DNA of 64,000 bases from Flavobacterium sp. BFFFF1 (GTDB lineage: Bacteria; Bacteroidota; Bacteroidia; Flavobacteriales; Flavobacteriaceae), in assembly GCF_002256285.1 (NCBI RefSeq), contig NZ_NKJE01000016.1, forward strand, positions 1 through 64,000, read 5' to 3'. Within the stretch, counting starts at the first letter, position 1. The number at the start of each line of letters is the position of its first letter. A program made the position numbers and the translations under genes. The notes beneath the pieces are model-generated. The model was given only the letters and a program-made list of their open reading frames with translations, was not told where the DNA came from and made no database searches. Positions 1 to 8,122 of the stretch are shown here, in pieces.

Positions 1-898
1 ACGGACATGTACAAACTTCACCCTGGTTCAACGCAAACAATACTGCGCCTTCTACTGCTTTGTCGAAGAATGCGTCATCTTCATCAGCCACCGACGAAAA
101 GAAAATGTTCGGTGATTTGCCGCCAAGCTCCATCGTCACCGGAATCAGGTTCTCAGACGCATATTGCATAATGAGCCTGCCCGTGGTGGTTTCTCCCGTA
201 AAAGATACTTTGGCGATCTTCTCAGATTGTGCCAACGGCTTGCCCGCTTCAGGGCCAAAACCAGTAACAATATTTAAAACGCCTGGAGGCAATAGGTCAC
301 CAATCAATTCCATCAGGATCATAATCGAAGTTGGGGTCTGCTCGGCGGGTTTTACAACACAGCAGTTTCCGGCAGCCAACGCCGGCGCGATCTTCCAGGT
401 CGCCATCAGCAACGGGAAATTCCACGGGATAATCTGGCCCACGACGCCCAACGGCTCGCTGAGGCAGATGCTGACCGTATGCTCATCATGTTCAGAAATC
501 GATCCTTCCTCGGCACGGATAACGCCCGCGAAATAACGGAAATGATCGATGACCAGCGGTAAATCTGCCGCGCGGGTTTCCCGCAACGCCTTTCCGTTGT
601 CGATGGTTTCCACAACGGCGAGGTATTCGAGGTTTTCTTCAATCCTGTCGGCGATTTTGTTCAATACACCACTGCGGTACGTGGCCGAAGTTTTACCCCA
701 CGTCTTAAATGCTTCATGCGCAGCGTCCAGTGCGAGATGGATATCCGCCTTGTTGGAACGCGCAGCCTGCGTGAACACTTTGCCGTCAATCGGGGAACTG
801 TTGTCGAAATAGGTCCCATCCACCGGAGGGACAAATTTACCGCCAATGTAATTATCGTACTTTGCCTTGAATTCAGGTCTTTTAACAATATGATCCAT
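1..898 (-). CDS. Aldehyde dehydrogenase, NAD-dependent (3' end outside window)
   Basis: Oxidises an aldehyde to the carboxylic acid with NAD(P)+ in the cytoplasm. About 299 N-terminal residues are present; the frame runs off the left edge. The nucleotide-binding region includes [11 protein letters not shown], followed by the general-base motif [11 protein letters not shown] (Glu at about residue 257) and the catalytic-cysteine motif [12 protein letters not shown] (Cys about 296), a form typical of ExaC/AldB-type acetaldehyde dehydrogenases. The start is the ATG at 898; an in-frame ATG at 922 would add eight residues. No co-directional neighbour is visible in the window. The family call is secure; the physiological substrate is inferred only from the NQGEVCTCP variant. 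Confidence 0.93.
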   Translation of the reverse strand, partial: MDHIVKRPEFKAKYDNYIGGKFVPPVDGTYFDNSSPIDGKVFTQAARSNKADIHLALDAAHEAFKTWGKTSATYRSGVLNKIADRIEENLEYLAVVETIDNGKALRETRAADLPLVIDHFRYFAGVIRAEEGSISEHDEHTVSICLSEPLGVVGQIIPWNFPLLMATWKIAPALAAGNCCVVKPAEQTPTSIMILMELIGDLLPPGVLNIVTGFGPEAGKPLAQSEKIAKVSFTGETTTGRLIMQYASENLIPVTMELGGKSPNIFFSSVADEDDAFFDKAVEGAVLFALNQGEVCTCP

Positions 899-1105
899 GT
901 GTATTTGATTTTTAATATTCATCCAAAAGTAGTTTTGGTGAACAAAAAACAATAGCACAATTCGGCCAACTCATAGCATTAAATTTTCATATTGATTTTT
1001 TTAACGCTAAAAATTTATGATACTGCTAAAAATTTACAGGAATAATTACACTTCGTAATGACTCGTCACAAGTTCCGTGAACAGATGACAAGAACCAGCC
1101 GGACA

Positions 1106-2284
1106 TTAATATGTTGTCACGCGCAAAGGATTTTGCAGTACCAACAATTGCTTTTCCATTAAAGCATCCCAGTCTGCCGCGGTGTTGGCCTGCCCACTTT
1201 TCTGCCAGGCAAAACCAGCGTAGTACGAAAGACGGTCACGCGGTTTGGTGACCACCAGCAGGTGGCTTTGGTCCGGATCGGAATCCGTGTGGGTCAGGGC
1301 ATCGGCCACCAGCTTGGGTTCTACGATCAACCCTGTTCCAATAGGCACGCCATCAATAGTTTCCCAATAGCGAAACAATCCCTTTTCCCGATCGGCCTTT
1401 GCCTGTCCTGTATTCTGGTGCAGGCTGATGCCGATGGCGTAATTTGGTGCTTTGGTATTTGAGGTAAAATAGACGTCGAACCTCGAAAAATTAGACCCTA
1501 AATCCATTGAAATCCGCTTCGTCTCCTCGACGAGGTGCGTGCTCCACGCTTCATAAACCAGTTCGAAGGTCACCCGCAGCGGTCCATTATCTACAATCCG
1601 GCACTCGCTGAAACGCTTTGGGACCTGCAGCGTATCGTTTAGCCACAGTCCGGTACCGCCTATGCCACGGCCGTTGCCCATGCTGTAGCCGTCATAGCCT
1701 TCGCCGTGATCGGTGTGGGAATACCCCGCTAACTTCTTATTTTTTGCATACCAATCATCCAATACCGCGTAATTCACCTTTTTTAACAACGGGCAAATGC
1801 CGCTGGAACCCTCATCCAGTGTGGCTTTTTTGGACTGCCTTTGCTTCTTTTGCCCATACGCCCGGAAGGCGACTTTGTCGTTCTCCCAGGCCACATCATG
1901 GTCACGGTCTGGGTTGAATTTACAATACGCCTTAATTTCTGTACGCGATATTTTCTTAATACTGTCCGATACGATTACATAGTTTGTCGTTGATTTGGCA
2001 GGAACAAACGCCTGGAACAACAGCGCATCCGGGTTGCCATCGCCGTCATAGTCCGTCCACTGGATCGGAAGAAAGGCTTCAGTGCCTTCGCGTTTGATGC
2101 GCAGGTGTTTTTTATCGTGCCGGGCAAGAAATCCGGACAGCGACGCTTTCTCAATGGCGGCCACTTCGACGCGGTCAAAGTCCAGCGTATTTTCGACAGA
2201 GACCTTTACAGATTGGGCCGCGGCAGGCCATCCGACAAAAAAGCACAACAAACAAAAAATTTGGGAAAGCGTGTTACAATTCAT
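1106..2284 (-). CDS. Secreted DUF4861 domain protein
   Basis: 392 residues, beginning with a signal peptide (hydrophobic LFCLLCFFVGW-like stretch ending AAAQ, about residues 1-24). The body carries features I associate with DUF4861 proteins: an N-terminal beta-rich part with DYDGDGNPD, the VAWENDKVAFRAYG motif near residues 130-147 and a HGEGYDGYSMGNGRGIGGTGLW stretch in the middle. DUF4861 proteins are common in Bacteroidota and often lie near polysaccharide-degradation genes, but no glycoside hydrolase or SusC/D pair is adjacent here, so a glycan role is only a guess. The gene stands alone, with a TAnnTTTG box at 2301-2308 upstream. Confidence 0.8.
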   Translation of the reverse strand: MNCNTLSQIFCLLCFFVGWPAAAQSVKVSVENTLDFDRVEVAAIEKASLSGFLARHDKKHLRIKREGTEAFLPIQWTDYDGDGNPDALLFQAFVPAKSTTNYVIVSDSIKKISRTEIKAYCKFNPDRDHDVAWENDKVAFRAYGQKKQRQSKKATLDEGSSGICPLLKKVNYAVLDDWYAKNKKLAGYSHTDHGEGYDGYSMGNGRGIGGTGLWLNDTLQVPKRFSECRIVDNGPLRVTFELVYEAWSTHLVEETKRISMDLGSNFSRFDVYFTSNTKAPNYAIGISLHQNTGQAKADREKGLFRYWETIDGVPIGTGLIVEPKLVADALTHTDSDPDQSHLLVVTKPRDRLSYYAGFAWQKSGQANTAADWDALMEKQLLVLQNPLRVTTY

Positions 2285-2300
2285 GCCAAAGGATTTACGC

Positions 2301-2308
2301 CAAAGTTA
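2301..2308 (-). promoter_or_regulatory. Bacteroidota -7 box for the DUF4861 gene
   Basis: Reads TAACTTTG on the minus strand, matching TAnnTTTG, 16 bases before the ATG at 2284. No TTTG -33 element at 17-23 bp spacing was found, so this is a partial promoter match. Confidence 0.5.
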
Positions 2309-2453
2309 TACAATTTAGGACAATGCGTGATAAAAGCGTACCTTAGGCCGTCATTACCCACCGTTTGGGATAAGCCATACCCACCCATGCCAATGCGCCG
2401 AAATGAGATGGAACAGACCGATATGGTTTGGCATGCACCAACCCCAAGCGACG

Positions 2454-2621
2454 GACGCCCGGAGTAAAGCAAAGGACGCCCGGAGTAAAAAGACGAACAC
2501 CCGGAGTAAAGCGCTGGATGCGCGGATTAAAGCAGAGGACGCCCGGAGCCAAAAAATCGATGCCCGGACTGAAAAGGTGGATGCCCGGATGGATACGCCG
2601 GATTCCCATAGCGAAGCAACG
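2454..2621. repeat. Tandem array of eight 21-bp units (heptad-coding)
   Basis: Eight consecutive 21-bp units at 2454, 2475, 2496, 2517, 2538, 2559, 2580 and 2601, with core GAnGCCCGGAnTAAA. The first units are nearly identical and the last is diverged. As 21 is a multiple of three, several frames on both strands stay open. The plus frame from 2403 gives a heptad like DARSKAK/DARSKKT, and the minus frames give proline/glycine-rich repeats. No promoter, ribosome site or signal peptide favours any of these frames, so I annotate a repeat, not a gene. It lies in the 484-bp interval 2285-2768 between the DUF4861 gene and a secreted protein gene; nothing else was recognised there except two promoter boxes. 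Confidence 0.85.
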
Positions 2622-2730
2622 GGCATGAAGACCCCGCTTCCGGATCTTCCAAGCATTTACTTGGGTTCGCCAAGTGCGATTCTGATAAATTTCGTTGAAA
2701 TTCCATAACAGCCTTCGTGTTGCGGACGGT

Positions 2731-2738
2731 TACTTTTG
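2731..2738 (+). promoter_or_regulatory. Bacteroidota -7 box
   Basis: TACTTTTG matches TAnnTTTG, 30 bases upstream of the ATG at 2769. It supports that start over the upstream in-frame ATG at 2742, which would lie almost at the transcription start. No matching -33 element was seen. Confidence 0.55.
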
Positions 2739-2768
2739 TAAGTGTATAAATCACAAATACTAAACACA

Positions 2769-3302
2769 ATGAAAAAGATCATTTTAAGCGCATTTTTCCT
2801 ATTCGGATTGAATGCCATAGCGCAGAACCAAAATGTTACCAACGTAACAAAGACCACAGTCACCACGGTAAAAGACTCGGATGGCGAGAAAAAACAGGTG
2901 AAGAAGGAAAATGTACAGGAAGTACAGAATATTGAACTTCAGAACGCTGAATCAAAAGAGTTGAACAAGGACATGAAAGCGACACCGGTTGAAGTAACTT
3001 CGACCACACAAATTACCAATCCTGACGGAAGCACCAGGACTGTAGACGTAGACCGCTCTTCGTATTATGAATCGAACGGTGTGCAATACAGTGTAAAATT
3101 GGATGCCCAGGGGTATACGGTCACCGCACCTTCCCTTAAAAAGCCGGCATTGCTGAGAAAAACCTCTACCAACAGTTACATTTACAGGGGTAAAGACCAG
3201 ACGTCCATCGGGTATTTCGATACAAATGGCAACCTGGTCCTGGAAACGTACGATGACAAATCGGATAAAGTGACGGTACAGACTTTTGCGAAAGTAAAAT
3301 AA
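2769..3302 (+). CDS. Small secreted protein of unknown function
   Basis: 177 residues from the ATG at 2769. The N-terminus (MKKIILSAFFLFGLNAIAQ) is a classic signal peptide with a Bacteroidota-style AQ end. The mature part is hydrophilic and Thr/Val/Lys-rich, with a TNVTKTTVTTVKDSDGEKK segment, a central STTQITNPDGSTRTVDVDR segment and a C-terminal beta-rich half (IYRGKDQTSIGYFDTNGNLVLETYDD). I do not recognise the family; no catalytic motif or lipobox is visible. It is a single-gene unit with its own -7 box and a strong terminator. Confidence 0.8.
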   Translation: MKKIILSAFFLFGLNAIAQNQNVTNVTKTTVTTVKDSDGEKKQVKKENVQEVQNIELQNAESKELNKDMKATPVEVTSTTQITNPDGSTRTVDVDRSSYYESNGVQYSVKLDAQGYTVTAPSLKKPALLRKTSTNSYIYRGKDQTSIGYFDTNGNLVLETYDDKSDKVTVQTFAKVK

Positions 3303-3322
3303 ACCACATCTCCTATAAAATG

Positions 3323-3356
3323 AAAAATCCTGAGCGCAAACTCAGGATTTTTTTTA
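3323..3356. terminator. Bidirectional rho-independent terminator
   Basis: Perfect 10-bp stem AAATCCTGAG/CTCAGGATTT with loop CGCAAA, followed by a T run on the plus strand and preceded by an A run, so it can end both the secreted-protein gene and the convergent ferredoxin gene. Confidence 0.9.
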
Positions 3357-3704
3357 TTCGTTATGCAGGAAAGCCTGCCTGTTGAGCAGCGTTTCTTCGC
3401 TCTCGACATGGTTGTCATCGGGCACGCAACAGTCTACAGGACAAACGGCAGCACATTGCGGCTCTTCGTGAAACCCTTTACACTCCGTACATTTTCCGGG
3501 AACGATATAATAGATATCGTCTGATATTGGGGTCTGCGCTGCTTCCGCGTCGATGGCCTCGCCGCTGGGCAGGACCACTTTTCCGCGCAGTTTGGTACCG
3601 TCTTTATAGCGCCAGTCGTCGGCGCCTTCGTAAATAGCAGTGTTTGGACATTCCGGTTCACAAGCACCGCAGTTGATACATTCGTCTGTTATGATGATAG
3701 CCAT
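3354..3704 (-). CDS. 2[4Fe-4S] ferredoxin
   Basis: 116 residues. Electron carrier with two cubane clusters: the first set is [11 protein letters not shown] near the N-terminus (Cys 9, 12, 15, 19), the second is [20 protein letters not shown] with the CxxC-x8-CxxxC spacing of the YfhL/Allochromatium-type ferredoxins, followed by a DCC pair. The start is the only ATG, directly before AIIITDECI. It is convergent with the upstream secreted protein and divergent from the acyl-CoA reductase gene. The juxtaposition with that reductase is suggestive, but its partner enzyme cannot be read from the sequence. Confidence 0.93.
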   Translation of the reverse strand: MAIIITDECINCGACEPECPNTAIYEGADDWRYKDGTKLRGKVVLPSGEAIDAEAAQTPISDDIYYIVPGKCTECKGFHEEPQCAAVCPVDCCVPDDNHVESEETLLNRQAFLHNE

Positions 3705-3711
3705 TTGGGTA

Positions 3712-3820
3712 TTGGTATTGGGTGTTGGGTTTTAGGTATTGGGTTTTGGTATCGAATCTTTTGACTTTAGTCTTTCGACTTTCGACTTTTAACCTTCAAC
3801 TTTTAACCTTCAACTTTATT
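3712..3820. repeat. Low-complexity intergenic repeat
   Basis: The spacer between ferredoxin and acyl-CoA reductase consists of variants of GGTATTGGG/TTTT and then (T)CTTTCGACTTT units, ending in a perfect 14-bp duplication TTTTAACCTTCAAC at 3787-3800 and 3801-3814. No coding potential is apparent. Confidence 0.75.
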
Positions 3821-3824
3821 AGCT

Positions 3825-3832
3825 TATTTTTG
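3825..3832 (+). promoter_or_regulatory. Bacteroidota -7 box for the acyl-CoA reductase gene
   Basis: TATTTTTG matches TAnnTTTG and lies 39 bases before the chosen ATG at 3872. No -33 element is evident in the repeat-rich sequence upstream. Confidence 0.5.
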
Positions 3833-3871
3833 CGCAAAATTACGTCCAAAACTCTTCATAAGCAAATCAAT

Positions 3872-4930
3872 ATGACTCTAGCGCAAAAAAAAAGTATTTT
3901 CGTTTCCCTGGGTAAATTCTTAAGCCAGTTTTCCGAAAAAGGAAATCAGAAGATTGCAGGCTTGGCGCACAATGACGCATTTTTTGACGCTTTCGCAGAT
4001 TTGATCCAATTGTCCCAATCGCACAATGGCTGGTATACACCGGAGCAGGTAAATTTCGCCATACAATCCTGGTCTGAGGCCCTGACGGAAGAAAACCTGG
4101 ACCAATGGCTTTCCGCATACGAGATCAAAGCACATCAGGCAAAGACCATCGGGTTAATATTGGCCGGGAACATTCCGCTGGTTGGTTTTCACGACTTCTT
4201 ATGTGTGCTGATGAGCGGCCACAAAGCCTTGGTCAAATTATCCTCCAATGACCAGAAGCTGCTGCCCTTTATCGCCGACTACCTAATGGCGTTGGAACCC
4301 GCCCTGAAAGATTACATCGCTTTTGTTGAAGGAAAAATGGAACACTTTGACGCTGTCATTGCCACGGGAAGCAACAACACCGCACGGTATTTTGAATACT
4401 ACTTTAAGGACAAGCCGGCGATTATCCGGAAGAGCCGGAATTCGGTTGCGGTCCTTGATGGCAGCGAATCCAAAGAGCAGATGGTGGCTTTGGGCGAAGA
4501 TGTATTCCGTTATTTTGGGCTGGGCTGCCGCAATGTGTCCAAAATATTCATTCCAAGAGACTATAATTTCGACCAGTTCTTCAACGGCATGTTTCCGTAC
4601 CAGGATGTGGTTAAGTATGAAAAATACGCAAACAACTACGATTACAATAAGGCCGTGTTCCTGATGAGTAATTTTAAACTGCTCGATAACGAATTCCTGA
4701 CGATTAAAGAAGATCCTGGTTACGCCTCCCCTATTTCGAGTGTTTTTTATGAGTTTTACGATGACCTTACCGAAGTGCAAGAACGTTTGAAACGGGAACA
4801 GGACCAAATACAATGTGTGGTTTCCAACAGCTTAATTGAAAACAGTATTCCATTTGGAAAAACCCAAAAACCAGAATTATGGGATTATGCCGACAACGTG
4901 GATACGATGGTTTTCCTACAATCACTTTAG
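3872..4930 (+). CDS. LuxC-type acyl-CoA reductase
   Basis: 352 residues from the ATG at 3872; the frame is open further upstream but runs through the repeat spacer. The protein fits the LuxC family (acyl-CoA or acyl-protein reductase, ALDH fold): AKTIGLILAGNIPLVGFHDF in the first third, KSRNSVAVLDG in the middle and the catalytic-cysteine motif FGLGCRNVSKIF (Cys about 219). LuxC enzymes reduce an activated fatty acyl group to an aldehyde with NADPH. No luxD, luxE or luciferase genes are nearby. The gene precedes serC and serA in the same direction and is divergent from a ferredoxin gene. The native acyl substrate is unknown. Confidence 0.85.
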   Translation: MTLAQKKSIFVSLGKFLSQFSEKGNQKIAGLAHNDAFFDAFADLIQLSQSHNGWYTPEQVNFAIQSWSEALTEENLDQWLSAYEIKAHQAKTIGLILAGNIPLVGFHDFLCVLMSGHKALVKLSSNDQKLLPFIADYLMALEPALKDYIAFVEGKMEHFDAVIATGSNNTARYFEYYFKDKPAIIRKSRNSVAVLDGSESKEQMVALGEDVFRYFGLGCRNVSKIFIPRDYNFDQFFNGMFPYQDVVKYEKYANNYDYNKAVFLMSNFKLLDNEFLTIKEDPGYASPISSVFYEFYDDLTEVQERLKREQDQIQCVVSNSLIENSIPFGKTQKPELWDYADNVDTMVFLQSL

Positions 4931-4940
4931 AAAGAAGAAA

Positions 4941-5020
4941 CAAGAAACAAGAATCAAGACGGAATGTCCCGGTAAGGGTACATTATTTTTGGAATTTACC
5001 ATCTTGATTCTTGTCTCTTG
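4941..5020. repeat. Long inverted repeat downstream of the acyl-CoA reductase gene
   Basis: Arms 4941-4959 and 5002-5020 are complementary over 19 bp with one mismatch (CAAGAAACAAGAATCAAGA and its partner), separated by 42 bases. The hairpin is not followed by a T run, so it is not a standard terminator. It looks like a dispersed intergenic repeat of the kind common in flavobacterial genomes. Confidence 0.75.
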
Positions 5021-5144
5021 ATGCTGTCCTCTCTACTCACTACAACGTTTTTGTTAATAACCTTATGAAATTATTATCAAATCGCAATCAGGGTATTAAT
5101 TCCATTTTAAGAAATTTGCCTCTGAATTTTTTTACAAAGCCAAA

Positions 5145-6215
5145 ATGAAAAAACACAATTACAGCGCCGGTCCATGCATCCTTCCCCAGGAAGTCTTTGA
5201 CAAATCGGCAGCAGCGATTTTAGACTTCAACAATTCCGGATTGTCCATCCTGGAAATTTCACACCGCAGCAAGGATTTTGTGGCCGTCATGGATGAAGCG
5301 CGTGCCCTGGCATTGGAACTGCTTGGATTGGAAGGCAAAGGATATCAGGCATTGTTTATGCATGGTGGTGCCAGCCTGGAATTTCTGATGGTACCTTATA
5401 ACCTGATGAAATCCAATGGTAAGGCGGCGTATTTAGATACGGGAACCTGGGCAAACAATGCGATTAAGGAAGCAAAGCATTTTGGTGAAACGCTTGTGGT
5501 TGCTTCGTCAAAAGACGCCAATTATTCTTTTATCCCAAAAGATTATGCAATTCCTGCCGATGTGGATTATTTCCATTGTACGAGCAACAACACTATTTTT
5601 GGGACGCAGATGAAGTCGTTTCCTGAAACCGGTGTTCCGGTAGTTTGTGACATGAGTTCCGATATCTTTTCGAGGACGCTGGACTTTTCCAAATTTGATT
5701 TGATTTATGCCGGAGCACAGAAAAACATGGGACCTGCTGGTGCTACATTGGTTGTTGTAAAGGAGGAGAGCTTAGGAAAGACAGGCCGTACGATTCCGAG
5801 CATGCTGGATTACCAGAAACATATTGCCGCGGAAAGTATGTACAATACGCCATCTGTTTTCCCGATTTATGCCTCATTGCTAACACTGCAGTGGCTGAAA
5901 AACCTTGGCGGTATTCCTGCCATTGAGAAGATTAACGAACAAAAAGCCGCGCTTTTATATACTGAGATTGACCGGAACCCTTTGTTTAAAGGTACTGCAA
6001 ACGTGGAAGACAGAAGTACCATGAATGCGACGTTCCTTTTGAACGATGAATCGAATGCACCATTATTTGACGAATTGTGGAAAAAAGCCGGTATTTCGGG
6101 ATTGCCTGGACACCGATCAGTCGGCGGATACAGGGCGTCAATGTACAATGCGCTTCCGTTGGAAAGCGTACAGGTACTGGTAGACGTAATGAAAGAGTTA
6201 GAAACCAAAGTATAA
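5145..6215 (+). CDS. serC: Phosphoserine aminotransferase
   Basis: 356 residues, the usual SerC length. It transfers an amino group from glutamate to 3-phosphohydroxypyruvate (serine synthesis) and can also act in pyridoxal phosphate synthesis. Visible motifs are the N-terminal NYSAGPCILP, the LFMHGGASLEF phosphate-binding loop, and the PLP-lysine motif IYAGAQKNMGPAG (Lys about 193), followed by a C-terminal GLPGHRSVGGYRASMYNA. The gene lies between the acyl-CoA reductase and serA genes, in the same direction; the 73-bp spacing to serA suggests co-transcription. Confidence 0.97.
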   Translation: MKKHNYSAGPCILPQEVFDKSAAAILDFNNSGLSILEISHRSKDFVAVMDEARALALELLGLEGKGYQALFMHGGASLEFLMVPYNLMKSNGKAAYLDTGTWANNAIKEAKHFGETLVVASSKDANYSFIPKDYAIPADVDYFHCTSNNTIFGTQMKSFPETGVPVVCDMSSDIFSRTLDFSKFDLIYAGAQKNMGPAGATLVVVKEESLGKTGRTIPSMLDYQKHIAAESMYNTPSVFPIYASLLTLQWLKNLGGIPAIEKINEQKAALLYTEIDRNPLFKGTANVEDRSTMNATFLLNDESNAPLFDELWKKAGISGLPGHRSVGGYRASMYNALPLESVQVLVDVMKELETKV

Positions 6216-6288
6216 AATCAGAAAATTTGCTAATGTGAAAATTGAACAATTATCTCATTAACTCATTTTCGAATTATTAAATTGACAT

Positions 6289-7251
6289 ATGAAAGTATTA
6301 GCCAATGACGGAATCTCAAAAAGTGGGATTGCGGCGCTTGAAAAAGGCGGATTTGAAGTAATCACTACGAAAGTAGCCCAGGAACAGGTTGCGAATTTCA
6401 TCAATGAAAATGGCGTTTCCGTATTGCTTGTGCGCAGTGCGACTAAGGTACGGAAAGACATCATCGACGCGTGTCCCGGACTGAAAGTCATCGGGCGTGG
6501 CGGTGTTGGGATGGATAATATTGATGTGGACTATGCCCGTGAAAACGGAAAACACGTAATCAACACCCCGGCATCGTCTTCAGAGTCGGTAGCCGAACTT
6601 GTTTTTGCACATTTGTTTACCGGCGTGCGTTTCCTTCAGGATTCCAACAGGAATATGCCATTGGAAGGCGACACGAATTTTGAAGGACTGAAGAAAGCGT
6701 ATGCTAATGGCATTGAGTTGCGTGGCAAAACCTTGGGCATTATCGGCTTCGGAAGGATTGGACAGGCGGTGGCCAAGATGGCGTTGGGATTGGGTATGAA
6801 AGTAATTGCCGCCGATAAATTCATCGGGAAGGCAGAGATTAAGGTTGATTTCTACAATGGGCAATTCATTAATGTGGAAATTCCGACTGAGCCACAGGAA
6901 GACTTGTTTAAGCACTCGCATTTTATCACGTTGCACGTTCCTGCACAGGACGGCTATGTAATTGGTGCTGAAGAGTTCAGGCAGTTGCGCGACGGTGTTG
7001 GGATCATCAACTGCGCGCGCGGAGGCGTCATTGATGAAGTGGCATTGATTGAAGCTTTGGACAGCGGAAAAGTCACTTTTGCCGGGCTCGATGTTTTTGA
7101 AAGCGAACCAAAACCTGAAATCCAGATCCTGATGCATCCTAAAATTTCGCTGACACCACATATTGGTGCTGCCACGGAAGAAGCGCAGGACCGCATTGGA
7201 ACCGAATTGGCGGAGCAGATTATCGGTCTATTGAATACAGAAAATGCTTAG
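6289..7251 (+). CDS. serA: D-3-phosphoglycerate dehydrogenase, short form
   Basis: 320 residues. It oxidises 3-phosphoglycerate to 3-phosphohydroxypyruvate with NAD+, the step before SerC. The D-2-hydroxyacid dehydrogenase layout is complete: substrate-domain motif VIGRGGVGMDNID, Rossmann motif LGIIGFGRIGQAVAKMA, and the catalytic triad Arg (about 244, in NCARGGVID), Glu (about 273, VFESEP) and His (about 291, TPHIGAAT). The C-terminal ACT/regulatory domain of the long enzymes is missing, so classical serine feedback through ACT is not expected. Its place directly after serC makes the serine pathway role likely. An intrinsic terminator follows. Confidence 0.92.
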   Translation: MKVLANDGISKSGIAALEKGGFEVITTKVAQEQVANFINENGVSVLLVRSATKVRKDIIDACPGLKVIGRGGVGMDNIDVDYARENGKHVINTPASSSESVAELVFAHLFTGVRFLQDSNRNMPLEGDTNFEGLKKAYANGIELRGKTLGIIGFGRIGQAVAKMALGLGMKVIAADKFIGKAEIKVDFYNGQFINVEIPTEPQEDLFKHSHFITLHVPAQDGYVIGAEEFRQLRDGVGIINCARGGVIDEVALIEALDSGKVTFAGLDVFESEPKPEIQILMHPKISLTPHIGAATEEAQDRIGTELAEQIIGLLNTENA

Positions 7252-7273
7252 TCTTAATCGTTAAAGTTATAAG

Positions 7274-7302
7274 AAGCGTTCCTACCGGAGCGCTTTTTTT
7301 AT
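7274..7302 (+). terminator. Rho-independent terminator after serA
   Basis: Stem AAGCGTTCC/GGAGCGCTT (one G-T pair), loop TACC, followed by seven or more T residues. Confidence 0.88.
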
Positions 7303-7319
7303 TACATTTAAATTAAAAA

Positions 7320-7760
7320 GTGATGAAAAAGATACTCATGATAACATTGGCGATTTCCGCGGTGTTTACGGCCTGTATCGCGTCGAAGAATGGCGCACCC
7401 GGGACAACAGGTAAAGACGCGACAATGGCGGTGAACGACACGATCCGGATTGCGAACGACAAATTGGAGTATGAAATAATTATTATCGATCCCGGTTTTT
7501 CTTCCTGGTTTAATTCGTATGCAAAACCCCGTAATTATTATTCCCAGCCTTATCTGGAGGCACGGAATCGGGTTTGGGTCAGTGAATGGAATATCAGGGC
7601 GTCAAGCCCGCTTAGCAACGGTAATCTTTATGAGATGCGCATTGATTATAACAGCAACATCGATTACGGTTATGAAGTAAATTATATGCTGTACAATTAC
7701 ATGACCTATTTCCAGATTGTGAATAAGGTTCAGCTTGGCGGTTTTGCGCCAAGGATATAA
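7320..7760 (+). CDS. DUF6146 family lipoprotein
   Basis: 146 residues with a lipoprotein signal peptide: MMKKILMITLAISAVFTAC, the Cys at about residue 19 being the lipobox cysteine. The mature part starts with a Gly/Thr-rich linker and then shows the DTIRIANDKLEYEIIIIDPGF and YYSQPYLEARNRVWVSEWN segments followed by IDYGYEVNYMLYNYMTYF, which I recall as typical of the Bacteroidota family DUF6146. Function is unknown; by signal it sits in the outer membrane or periplasm. Two ATGs occur in tandem (7320, 7323). The next gene starts 28 bp downstream in the same direction. Confidence 0.82.
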   Translation: MMKKILMITLAISAVFTACIASKNGAPGTTGKDATMAVNDTIRIANDKLEYEIIIIDPGFSSWFNSYAKPRNYYSQPYLEARNRVWVSEWNIRASSPLSNGNLYEMRIDYNSNIDYGYEVNYMLYNYMTYFQIVNKVQLGGFAPRI

Positions 7761-7788
7761 AGTAGTATTTTTGGGTCAAATTAAACCG

Positions 7789-8106
7789 ATGGGCAATCTT
7801 AAACAACGCTGGGGCATCACTTCCAACTTTCAGATGGTTGTCATTTTCGTTGTATTTGCGATTAACGGAACCATTTCTGCGGAGATTTCCAAGTTTCTTA
7901 TGGGTTTCCTGGGTATTACCAAAGCAAATACCGCGGGCTATATTTATTACCCGCTGCTCATCATCCTGGTGCTTCCGCTCTATCCTTTCCTGCTAATGGG
8001 TGTTGGATATCTGTTCGGGCAATCAAAGTTCTTTTTCCCTTTTGCTAAAAAAATGCTTCGCGGCATCGGTTTGGGCTTCATTTTTGGCCAAAAAAAAACT
8101 CCCTGA
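7789..8106 (+). CDS. DUF6787 family small membrane protein
   Basis: 105 residues from the ATG at 7789 (MGNLKQRWGI); the frame is open to 7735 but that would overlap the DUF6146 gene. Two long hydrophobic stretches (QMVVIFVVFAINGTI and YYPLLIILVLPLYPFLLMGVGYLFG) and a C-terminal FFPFAKKMLRGIGLGF segment match what I recall of DUF6787, a small inner-membrane family of unknown role in Bacteroidota. The gene ends inside the loop of the convergent msrA terminator hairpin (stop codon 8104-8106). Confidence 0.78.
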   Translation: MGNLKQRWGITSNFQMVVIFVVFAINGTISAEISKFLMGFLGITKANTAGYIYYPLLIILVLPLYPFLLMGVGYLFGQSKFFFPFAKKMLRGIGLGFIFGQKKTP

Positions 8107-8114
8107 CGGGAGTT
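8089..8114 (-). terminator. Rho-independent terminator for msrA
   Basis: Stem AACTCCC/GGGAGTT at 8097-8103 and 8108-8114, loop TGAC; the A run at 8090-8098 on the plus strand becomes the T tail on the minus strand. The stop codon of the convergent DUF6787 gene lies in the loop. Confidence 0.87.
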
Positions 8115-8122
8115 CTTCGTAC

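Noticed and set aside
549..955. Small open frames on both strands within the aldehyde dehydrogenase region
   Set aside because: They are shadows of the minus-strand aldehyde dehydrogenase frame, whose motifs are continuous.
2454..2621. CRISPR array
   Set aside because: Units are directly adjacent without spacers of constant length, and no cas genes are present.
2403..2708. A 101-residue coiled-coil protein over the 21-bp array
   Set aside because: The frame is open mainly because the repeat length is a multiple of three; other frames on both strands are open too, and there is no start context or promoter.
3872..4930. Bioluminescence (lux) operon
   Set aside because: Only a LuxC relative is present; no luciferase or luxD/E genes lie nearby.
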